Origin: Chlamydomonas sphaeroides
Lineage: Eukaryota; Chlorophyta; Chlorophyceae; Chlamydomonadales; Chlamydomonadaceae
NCBI GenBank assembly: GCA_001662425.1
Contig: BDDC01002545.1
Location: 1-12,113 of the forward strand
Direction: 5' to 3'
DNA: 12,113 nucleotides
Shown piece by piece: positions 1 through 8,222 of the stretch. The notes below the pieces were generated by a model. That model did no database searches, was not told the DNA's origin, and was given only the letters and a program-made list of their open reading frames with translations. A program made the translations under genes and the position numbers. Position 1 is the stretch's first letter; every line of letters begins with the position of its first letter.

Positions 1-23
1 CCCTCCCCTCCCCTCCCCTCCCC
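1..23. repeat. CCCTC pentanucleotide tandem repeat
   Basis: Four CCCTC units are visible, then CCC, and the array may extend beyond the window. On the minus strand this gives repeated GGGAG/GGGG blocks inside an ADA3 intron, which in principle could form a G-quadruplex in the pre-mRNA; that role is inference. Confidence 0.85.
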
Positions 24-45
24 GTCCTACCCTCCCTGCCCGCAC
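1..45 (-). other. Partial ADA3 intron at window edge
   Basis: On the minus strand the exon ends CAGCAG and is followed by a GTGCGG donor at 45-40. The remaining bases run to the left edge as intron. Bases 1-23 are an almost pure CCCTC pentamer run (G-rich on the transcribed minus strand). Confidence 0.7.
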
Positions 46-2366
46 CTGCTGCACCAGCTCGCTCTGCAGCGCCAGCAGCTCCCCCAGCACCTCGTCGTCC
101 GGAGCCATAGCGATCAGCTCCGCAGCTGCGTCCAGCTGCGACCACTGCGACTCCAGGTCGCCCTCGGGACCGCCTGCAGATTTGCGGAGCGCGACGTGGC
201 ACGTGCGAGCGGCAGTGTCACGGCTTATACGCGTAGCCCAGCTGCCGCGCTGTACCCATCCTCAACGCCGTCAAGCGAAGTCATGTAGCGCTTGGCTGAT
301 GCAACGCCCCACTCTGACTTCGGCAGAGGCGCGGCGGTGCGCACCTTCCGCCACCACCCGGTGCACTGCGGCCGCCACCGTGTTGGCGCCCGGCTCCTCC
401 TTGAACAACAGCGGCGCCTTGCTCAGCAGCGCCAGCGCGTTGGCAGCCGACGCGCCGCGGCCCGCGCCGCCGCGGCCCGGGCCCCGCCCGCGCTTGTAGC
501 GGCCCGGCCCCGGTCCGCCCCGGATGCGCTCGCGGTCCTCGCGCTCGCGCTCGCGCAGCTCCCGGTCCCGCTCCTTATCCTTCTTGCCCGCCAGCGCGCT
601 GTAGTTGACCGACGCCCGCGTGCGGCCGCCGCGGGCTCCCGAGCTGGCCTTTTCGGCCATGCTGCCGCCGCCCGCCGCCGGCGTGCCGCCTGGGCCCATC
701 CCCGCGCCGCCGTCCATCTGCTGCTGCGCGCTCAGCGGCATCATCCCCTCCATCTGCTGCTGCTGCATATACTGCAGCTGCTGCAGGTCCATGCCAGGCG
801 CGCCGCCGGGAGTACCTCCCAGACCCATGGCGGCGGCAGCCATGGGGTCCATGCCGGGCGGCAGCGGCAGCTTGCCCAGGTCCTGCGATACGCTGGACTG
901 AGCCAGCGGCGCGCCCCTGCCGCCGCCCCGCCCGCCGCGCCCGCCCCTGCCGCCGGTCCGCGGCTCCCGCACGGGCGGCGGCTCATCGTCGTCGTCCGGC
1001 TGGGCCGCCTCCAGCAGGCTGCCGTTGCCGGCGGCCGGGTTGAGCACGTAGGCCGTGGCGGGCCGGTCGAGGATGCGGCGGAGGTAGGGATGCACGAAGT
1101 CGCCGCAAGCGCTGCGCGGCCCCTGCCCCGACCCCGGCCCCTTGCTCGCCGACTGCGTGTCGTCGTCGCGGCCGGCCCCGCTGGTGGAGGAGGGGCCGGC
1201 GTCGCTGCATACGCCGTTCTCCTCGCATCCGACCTGGCTGACCTTGCGGATCAGCTCGTCCAGTTGCGGCCGCTCCATTGACCCGAAGCTTGAGGCCGCG
1301 GCTGCGGCCACCCCAGGGTGCTCTGCCTCATTCAGCAAGTCAAGCTCGAACGCCATGACGCAGAAGGCGCGGGCCTCGTCGTCCGTGCAGGCATCCAGCA
1401 TGCTGGCTGCGGCCCGACCATCTGGCCGCCAGCCCTGCACCAGGGCCTCGGGCGTGGCCTGGGGCACCGCCGGCGGCCGCTGCGACAGGAACGGCTCCTC
1501 TGGAGCCGCCGCCGCGCCCACGGTGTCGGCTGCACGCGCATCGGACTTCCTGCGTCCCCGCCCGAGCCGCTGTAAGGAAAGAGGAGGGCAAGGATACGGC
1601 ATACGGCGAGACGGGGGATGGGGACTGGGTCGACAGATATGGATGCATCCTCGCTGCAGCCGCATATTGAGCGTATGCTTGATCATGACGATGCGCGGAG
1701 CTTCAGCCCCTGCCGGCACGCATCAGTGACCCCCCCCCGTCTCACGGACCTCGCCAGCGTCCTCTTCGGGCTTGTCTTCTCGGATCGTGACCTGTTTCAG
1801 GCGCCCTGCGACTTGCGAGTCGCCACCACGGGGGTCACGGCCCAGGAAGGACACCGTCAGGGCCTCGTCCTCCTCCGGGTTGGCGGCCACCGGCTGGAGG
1901 GCGAGCAAGTCCTCGTGGGTAATGTCCCGAAACCAGTCCTGCGCAAGGCGGACGCCGTGTCATGAAGTCCGTGTGTAACATGCGGTACTCGTTTGGCGGG
2001 GCAGCGCACCTCGGCAAACATCCAGAAGGGCGCGAAGTCTTCTCTGCTGCCGATGTGCAGGCCTGGCGTCGGGGCGGGCGCTCCCTGCTCCACGACTGCC
2101 GGAAGTGGCATGACTTGCTTGCTTTTGAACTTAGGGTCCTTTCTGAGGACCTCGCGCCGACGGCGCTCCTCGTCGCGCGCATCCCTGACGGTCAGCGCGT
2201 CGGCAAGCGTGGCTGGAGCTCGCCCCCCGACATCTGCTAGTTTGGGCAGTGTCGGAGCTTTCTGTAGGGCCTGCTGGAAAACCTCCTCGCCCTTGCGCAG
2301 CGCTGTGGCGATGGACGGCAGCGACGTGCTTTGACCACCCCCAGGGCACCCCAGAGGAACGTCCAT
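46..2366 (-). CDS. ADA3: Transcriptional adaptor ADA3 (SAGA-type histone acetyltransferase module), 5' and central part
   Basis: The product should be the ADA3/NGG1 adaptor that, with ADA2, links the GCN5 acetyltransferase to nuclear SAGA-type complexes. Exons in reading order are 2366-2010, 1938-1750, 1569-345 and 173-46; phases agree at every junction, giving 633 codons before the left edge. Three blocks in the right order resemble TADA3 as I remember it: an Phe-Trp pair (residues 114-115) followed by DWFRDITHEDLLAL; a region with QLDELIRKV (about 283-291) and then HPYLRRIL (about 342-349); and DDEVLGELLALQSEL in the last exon, matching the conserved C-terminal start. Between blocks two and three lies an insert of nearly 200 residues with an RGG tract (386-402), a Gln/Met-rich stretch (444-466), an Arg/Glu-rich charged run (511-532) and a second RG-rich part (533-554). 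The 1749-1570 intron needs a weak GTCCGT donor. The start is the first in-frame ATG of the exon, but an out-of-frame ATG lies 5 nt upstream (2371), so the N-terminus is uncertain. The C-terminus is outside the window. Confidence 0.8.
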
Positions 2367-2421
2367 AGCATCCAGTTTACCAGTCAGGGAATGTTGTTGC
2401 TCAGAAGCGCGTTGTTGATCG

Positions 2422-2475
2422 CTACGAGAGCTTCGGCAAAGGCATCTCGCTAAGCGAAGCCGCAAGGGCACCCAT
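2422..2475 (-). promoter_or_regulatory. Possible upstream ORF in the ADA3 leader
   Basis: A 17-codon ORF (MGALAASLSEMPLPKLS) starts at an ATG at 2475 in a good context (CCATGGG) and stops at TAG 2424-2422, about 55 nt before the assigned ADA3 ATG at 2366. If the ADA3 transcript starts upstream of 2475 this would be a uORF that lowers translation. It could instead be the true first exon of a differently spliced ADA3 N-terminus; no transcript evidence is available. Confidence 0.3.
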
Positions 2476-2983
2476 GGAAGCTGTTATCTCAGTGTGAGTG
2501 CTCCACGCGCCTGGAGCAGTGACTGCCGTGCAATAAGCGCTCCTCCGGGAAGCGTGCAATTTGCGCGCCACCGCGCTTAGGCCACCTTCCCAGGCGCTAC
2601 AAATGCGGTCACACACAGCCTGTGCAGCTGCTACCTATCGTCTTTAGTGAATTACAGAATACGTCCGTGAGGCGACCTAGCATGCGCTGCCATGCACCGT
2701 GGAGAGGCTTGCTTCTAGTGGCCGAGAGCCCCGTTTTGGATATGGGCATTTCGGGCTCCATCACGGCAGCGGGAAGGCCGGCCGCCTGCGTGGAAGGGCA
2801 GGGCCTGAGGCCCACATGCTGACTCTGCCCGGCTCCGCCCGTCCTATGCAAGGCGACCGCCCTGTACAGGTGCGGCCTTGCAAGCGGTGCGGGCGCGGTG
2901 CATAAGGCACGGCGCTCCCACGCAACACGTCTGCTGTGTGCTTGTGCCCTGCAAGACCAGGTGCTGCAGGGCGGCCTGTCGCA

Positions 2984-3004
2984 GTGTATATGTGTGTATG
3001 TGTA
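2984..3004. repeat. TG/TA-rich simple sequence tract
   Basis: About 21 bases of alternating TG with TA interruptions (GTGTATATGTGTGTATGTGT) lie mid-way in the divergent intergenic region. It is short and imperfect, and is probably a decayed microsatellite. Confidence 0.6.
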
Positions 3005-3732
3005 CCGCACATGCTTGGTGCTGGTCATAATGAGGTCATGAGTGCGCAGCGCCGCACGCCGTACCAAATGGACTGCACCGGACGCCAGAGGATGAAGGTA
3101 GCCGTGCCCTTTCTTGCGCTCTGAGGATTCCCCGGCACAGCCATACATGTCAGTAGGCTCTAGTTGCATAGCATGAATGAATGCCCCTCCGCCTGCGGCG
3201 TGCAGCTTCCCCCTGCCCGTGCCCTGGCCACTGCTCGCGGCCGCGAGCGGCCCGGTGCGGCCCGGTCGCTGGCTGCGCGCACATCTAATTATCATCGGCA
3301 GTTGTCATCAACCTCTTCATTGCTACATTTTGCCATGTGGTGCAGACCTGCAAATGCGGCTCGCGTTCACCGCAGGTCATCGCTGAGCAGCCGCTGCTCG
3401 CTTTGGGGCAGGGGGGACGGCGAGGTGGGCCGGGCGAGAGCTGTTGTCCAGGCATATCACAGCTTGAAGCCTTGTTATGTCTAGTCGGGCCGCGTCGGGG
3501 GTCGAGGATGGTATGTCACGGGGACGCTGGGGCAGGCCGGGGAAAGCTGGGGGAAGCGCGTGTGTTCTGCCCGGTGGGCGGACGCGCCCACGGAGGTGAT
3601 ATTATCTTGCGGTGTAAACAGTCATCGTGCTTTTACCCCCATTGGTGTCGTGCGGGGCCTTGTTCTACTTCGGGACAGACTGTCCCGCGCATACTTGCAC
3701 ACGAGCGCTCGCCGACACTCCATACTGCAACC

Positions 3733-6475
3733 ATGACACGCCAATTTCTCTTGGGGCTCGCCCTTCTGGCGTGCCTGTCGGCTGCGACTGCAGGGAAGAG
3801 CGTGTTGATGTTATTGCCGAAGGCCGACCTTGCAGAGCGCTTTACTACCTTCACGGGGGCTCTTAAGGACGCTGGGTTTACGGTAGAGATCAAGGGCTAC
3901 AAGGACTCTAGCCTTAAGCTGCGCGAGTATGGCACTTGGCTCTACGATGATCTGGTGCTCTTCACGCCCAAGGCCGAGGGTGCGGCCGTGCAGTACTGCA
4001 GCTGCAAGCACAGTTCGTATGAGGCTGGGATCGCGGGCTGACACGGCGACACTCTTGCAGGCTTCGGCGGGAGCATCGACCAGCAGACTATCCTCGACTT
4101 CGTCGACTCGGGCCACAATGTGCTCATGGCTGTCAACTCGGACGTGTCGGAGTCCATGCGCAACCTGGCGGCGGAGTTCGGCGTGGACCTGGACGACCGG
4201 GGGACGAAGGTGTATGACCACTTCGGGTATGCCACCACGGCCGACGGCAAGCAGGACCACGCGCTGATTGCCGCGACGGACATGGTCGACGCCCCGGTCA
4301 TTACGGGTGGCCCTTACAAGGTGGGCGGCCGCACAGGCTAATGCTGAGGCCGGCACGGGGACACAGCAGCGGCTTCTAAGCATCTGTGTTGCTGCCCGCC
4401 ACTGACCGCTGACGGCCCTTATCTCCGCAGGCCCCCATCTTGTTCCGCGGTCTGGCCGCCACCATCCCTGCCTCTTCGGAGCTGGTGAGCTGCCGCCGTG
4501 GGCTCCTGGCAGCCGCTCTGACGTTTCCTGCCGAGCGGCTCCTGTGCCTACTCTGCGATAGCTGGTGCACGCCGCACCCTACCTCTCCCCCGCCTATCCG
4601 CCCAGTTTCCATCCCTCCCAACCACGGCGGTGGCTAACGCACGGCCTACAGACTACCTGCCCGCCCTGCCTGCTCGTCCCCGCCTGATCCGCCCAACCGC
4701 GCCACACCAACGCGTGTTGTTCGCCTAACTTTCCCCCTCCCCCAGGCCACGGTGGTGCTGTCCGCCCCCGTCACCGCCTACAGCCACGACCCCCGCAAGG
4801 CCATGATTGAGCCGCCGTCGCTCATGGTGGGGCAGACCGCCTCGCTGGTGACCGCGGTGCAGGTGAGGAGGCGGGGGGCGTCGCGCAGGGGCAGGACAGG
4901 CGTGGGCTGGTCGGGGGCCGGCGCAGCCGGTGTAAACGCGAAGGTCATCATGGCCGCTGGCCCTGCTGGGTGGCGACTATGCATCTTGTGAAGGGATAAC
5001 GCCACCGCGCCCAACGTGCGCGGCCTTGCTACGCCTTGACAGGCCCGCAATAACGCGCGCACGGTGGTGGCTGGCTCGGTGGAGATGTTCTCGAACGACA
5101 TGTTCACGGCTCAGGTCACCGTTAACGGCGCCAGGTGAGGGGATGTAGGCGCTGCAGGTCACACGGGGACTTGGGCCATACCAGCGCGCGCGGCGCGGCG
5201 CAGTCGTCGGCACCGGCACATAGCATAAACCTGACAGCAGCCGCCCCTGTCGCCCTGTCGTCCTCACCCACCGCGCCAGATATGCTGCTTTCCTAACTCC
5301 CCATGCTGAGGCCACACACCTCCCGCCCTTGACTCCTTGTTCGACTTTCCTTCCGCCCTCGCGCTCTCCCCCACTTTCCGCTCCCTCTCGCCCCGCAGCA
5401 CCGGCAGCGCCAACAAGGACTTCTGCGTGACGCTGACCCGCTGGGCGTTCCAGGACCGCGGCGTGCTGGTGGCCTCCAACCTGCGCCACCACCTGCTGGG
5501 CAGCGAGGAGCAGCCGTGGGGCTACCGCGTCAACGACGACGTGGAGTTCCTGGTCGACATTGCCGAGCTGGAGGGCGGCGTGGCCAAGCCCTACAAGTGA
5601 GTACGGGGGAGGGGAACGGTGGTTGCGTGAAGAGGGCGAAAGGCGGTTGCCGTGGCAGCCGGAGGTGCCCGGAAGTGGGGCGCGGTCACTCACCCGCCCT
5701 GCTGCGCCCTGCCCTGCCCTCCCCCTGCCCTTCCCCCAGGGCCGACGACGTGCAGCTCGAGTTCATCATGCTCAACCCCTACGTGCGCCAGCCGCTGCAG
5801 CACGACGGCCAGGGCACCTTCTCCCTGCGCTTCAAGGTGGGTGGGGCGGAGGGTGGTTGAGGTGCGGGGGAGCCGCCAGTGGCCAGAGAGGCCCAGTCGA
5901 CACCCGCTGCGGCCAGGGCGCAAGCGCCGCTGTGGCGGTAAGGTGGACGCTCGCCAGCAAGAGCATGCTCCACCCGCCCCTCCGCCATGGCCGCATCTGC
6001 CTGCTCCCCTGCGCCTGTCCTCTCTCCACCTGCCTTCCCCTGCTCCCCCCCATTCTGCCCGCCGCTAGGTCCCCGACGTGTACGGCGTGTTCAAGTACTT
6101 CATCGACTACTCGCACCGCGGCTACAGCTACATTAAGCTCACGCACCAGGTGGGCCCGAGGGGCTGGGGTGGCGGGCCAGCAGGATTGGACATCGTAGCA
6201 AGGCCGGCAGCCGGGGGGTTTGCAAAGTTGGGCCCCGCTGCCGCCACCCACCGCACCACCCCGCCATTGCTGTCTTGACGCATTTGCGCCCCCGGCATTC
6301 TGCACAATCCGCCTTACCGCTTCTTTCCGCACCGACTCCGCAGGTGCCAGTGCGGCCCTTCAAGCACGACGAGTACGAGCGCTTCCTGGTGTGCGCCTAC
6401 CCTTACTACGCCTCCGCGCTGTCCATGATGGCCGGCTTCTTCACGCTCGGCTTCTACTTTCTGTACCACAAGTAG
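3733..6475 (+). CDS. OST48: Oligosaccharyltransferase 48 kDa subunit (OST48/DDOST/WBP1)
   Basis: This is a non-catalytic subunit of the ER oligosaccharyltransferase, which transfers the lipid-linked glycan to Asn of nascent proteins. Nine exons join in phase: 3733-3979, 4061-4320, 4431-4484, 4746-4862, 5043-5134, 5399-5596, 5740-5836, 6069-6149 and 6344-6475 (TAG), giving 425 residues, in line with the family. Residues 1-20 form a signal peptide ending at SAATA|GKS, followed by SVLMLLPK and the luminal GIFT-like domain with GFGGSIDQQT (residues 83-92). APILFRG (from 170), then ARNNARTVVAGS (from 227) with a RWAFQDRGVL helix, are OST48 landmarks. VPDVYGVFKYFIDY (from 356) and YERFLVCAYPYYASALSMM (393-411) are the strongest family signatures. 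The last segment (about 403-423) is the single membrane helix, and only about two residues (HK) follow it. All introns are GT-AG, 81-264 bp. The ATG is placed by the signal peptide. Confidence 0.96.
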
Positions 6476-6935
6476 AGGACAGTAAGGGTGGGAAGGGAGG
6501 CACGCAAGGTAGCTCCAGGGGCTGCAGGCCCAGGATGGGGCAATGGTGGCGCGGGTGCGCCCACCACTGCGGTGGCGCAGGGCGCGGGCCGCTGGCCTGA
6601 CATGCATGGGCGCGGGCGCATTGATTTGCCTGGAATGCGCTTGTGCCGTGGCAGTCAGTTGTTCAGGGTGGAACCTGCTAGGGCGAGGGTATGGGCGACC
6701 AGGGCCGGGCCTGCCGCTGGGCGATCGGACGAGACGGTAGCACGGAATGGGTAGCCTTGCTGCCCGTGGCGGGTCTATGAAGCGAGTGTGGGCTTCCAAG
6801 TGTGTGGTCGAGACGATCGCTTTCGCCCCTGGTCGCCGCTAGTAATGGAAGGCTGTTGGCTGTGAAGCGGTAGGCAGTCGCGAGCCACGAAGCAGCAAGA
6901 GCAAGCTGGCTGTGTGTAACAGCGCGTGTGGTCGA
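6476..6935 (+). other. Probable OST48 3' UTR
   Basis: Sequence after the OST48 stop is noncoding, with no open frame of interest. The first TGTAA after the stop is at 6915-6919, so cleavage is expected about 10-20 nt later and the 3' UTR would be roughly 450 nt. The exact end is inferred. Confidence 0.55.
6915..6919 (+). terminator. TGTAA polyadenylation signal for OST48
   Basis: TGTAA is the usual poly(A) signal of volvocine algae. This is the first copy downstream of the OST48 stop on the coding strand, about 440 nt after it. Confidence 0.65.
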
Positions 6936-7745
6936 GTGCGGTCGAGCTCGAGCGCGGCTCAGTGAGTTTGCAATCATCCTTTCACCAGGCCTTCCTTCTT
7001 CTTCTGCCATTCAGTGCCACGCGGTTGGCAGCGCGTCCTCAACGGTATGTGTTGGGGGGCCAGGCAGCGGGGCTGCAGGGGCTCGTGGTTTCTGTACGAG
7101 GGTTCGTGGCGGTTTTCAAGGAAAAGCGTAAACCTCCCCATGTGATTTTGTCGCATTCGACACACGGTCGTCACTTATTGTGATAGGCCTGCACACCTTG
7201 CAATTCCAGAGCATCGCAAGGGCCCTGCAAAAACTGCTGGCCTGACATTCCACCCAACCTAAACTTACTCGCGATAAAACTGAGCTCCGCCGCGTATTGT
7301 GACAATTACTTACGCAGTATTTTGAGAGGAGTTCAGCACGGCGTGCAATAGTCGATTTGTTTTCCGCGGCTGCTGCAGAGGTAGCAGAAGTAGCCTGCGT
7401 GGATCAGCTTACGCATTAGGTGGAGCTCCTCACGTTGAGCTACTGCAGCGATGGGGCCGCCTGTCCCACCAACCGGGATTGCGACATCGCTGCTTCCTTC
7501 GCTGCACCGCCATGCGGCGCGCCAGCGGCGCATCAACTTGATGATGGCATTAGCGCTTGTGGTAGTTGCCCTACACGCGGGGACCCGTTGGGTTCCCCTA
7601 AACCTTGAGCTGTCTCCATTAGCAAAGCATGGTGCGGTGGCAAGCAAGGCCTCCTTGTACGCGTGTGGCTCGCAACACTGGCTAAATGCCGTTCAATCAG
7701 GGTAAAGCTGATGAGACGCATGTACTTGTGTGCGCCTTTCCGCAG
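6936..7745 (+). other. Intergenic stretch before the third gene; no secure gene
   Basis: This region is clearly less GC-rich than its flanks, most of all at 7200-7330, where AT-rich pieces such as GATAAAAC (about 7272) and CAGTATTTTG (about 7315) occur; these could be promoter elements but are not positioned convincingly. Composition becomes strongly GC-rich right after the good 3' splice-like site CCTTTCCGCAG ending at 7745. I see no RNA gene or mobile element. A small ORF at 7451-7705 is listed separately. Confidence 0.5.
7451..7705 (+). CDS. Small ORF with signal-like segment; possible first exon of the downstream gene
   Basis: This 84-codon ORF starts at ATG 7451, with a second in-frame ATG at 7541 followed by MMALALVVVALHAG, which looks like a short signal peptide or membrane helix. 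No family is recognised. A GTGCGG donor after position 7631 would join it, in phase 1, to the acceptor at 7745 and continue an open frame with another hydrophobic stretch (ALAALLALLALARACA). Either the ORF is chance, encodes a separate small secreted peptide, or is the 5' coding exon of the gene that follows. Base composition is less GC-rich than in the flanking genes, which argues against coding. Confidence 0.15.
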   Translation: MGPPVPPTGIATSLLPSLHRHAARQRRINLMMALALVVVALHAGTRWVPLNLELSPLAKHGAVASKASLYACGSQHWLNAVQSG

Positions 7746-8222
7746 GTCTCCCGCGGGGCGCGCTCTGCCCCGCCGTCGGCTGGGACCAGCATCGCTCAGC
7801 CCCAGCACTAGCGGCTCTGCTGGCTCTACTCGCGCTCGCAAGGGCGTGCGCTGCATCCAGGTTCGTGCGAGCGTGGAGTCGTGGCGTACGCGAGCGGGCC
7901 GCTGGCTCGGCGCTGGCGGCTTGGCTGCTGCGCAGGTCGCATCACACGCCACCCTGTGTTATGCGCCACCGACCGCAGCCGTACGTGTGCACGCATCACC
8001 CCCGGCGGCCCACGCTCGCCCATCACACTGCTATGGCGTCCCTGGCGCCCCTCTTGCAGGCGGACCCGCATCCAAGCCGTTGCCCAGCTTGCAGGCGAAG
8101 CCGCCGCTGCAGCTGCTGCAGCGGCACCTAGGCGCCCCCAGCGCCCGCGCGCTGCAGCCGCCCCTAGCGCTCGCAGCAGCGGCGGTAGCCGGCACGGCGC
8201 CACGGCGGCGGGACCCAGCGCA
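7746..8222 (+). other. GC-rich 5' region of the third gene (leader or extra coding exons)
   Basis: This stretch has gene-like composition and several plausible splice sites: an acceptor ending at 7745, a donor CCAG|GTTCGT after 7860 and a strong acceptor CCCCTCTTGCAG ending at 8059. The exons 7746-7860 and 8060 onward are phase-compatible with each other and with the frame of the downstream gene, which is open upstream of the first in-frame ATG at 8223. It may thus be a spliced 5' UTR or an N-terminal coding extension with an Ala/Arg-rich translation. Confidence 0.35.

Larger units (their letters stand above)
2367..3732. promoter_or_regulatory. Divergent intergenic region, ADA3 and OST48 promoters and leaders
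   Basis: This stretch of about 1.37 kb separates the two outward-facing start codons and must contain both 5' leaders and promoters. I see no clear TATA box at a convincing position on either side, no RNA gene and no recognisable protein. Open frames here (for example 2609-3295 on the minus strand, which does begin with ATG) give Cys/His/Arg-rich, family-less translations typical of chance ORFs. A TG/TA-rich tract lies at 2984-3004. Whether the promoter is shared or two separate ones cannot be told from sequence. Confidence 0.6.

Noticed and set aside
292..1281. Long plus-strand open frame opposite ADA3
   Set aside because: It is the antisense shadow of the GC-rich ADA3 exon; its Ala/Arg/His-rich translation has no structure, while the minus strand gives conserved ADA3 blocks.
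2609..3295. 228-codon ATG-initiated ORF on the minus strand in the ADA3-OST48 intergenic region
   Set aside because: The translation is Cys/His/Arg-rich with no domain, hydrophobic pattern or family resemblance, and it crosses a TG/TA simple repeat; long chance ORFs are common at this GC content.
3613..3617. TGTAA on the plus strand upstream of OST48
   Set aside because: No plus-strand gene precedes it, so it is most likely a chance occurrence in the OST48 leader or promoter.
3337..3732. In-frame extension upstream of the OST48 ATG at 3733
   Set aside because: The frame is open but has no ATG of good position, the translation is unlike OST48, and a signal peptide starts exactly at 3733.
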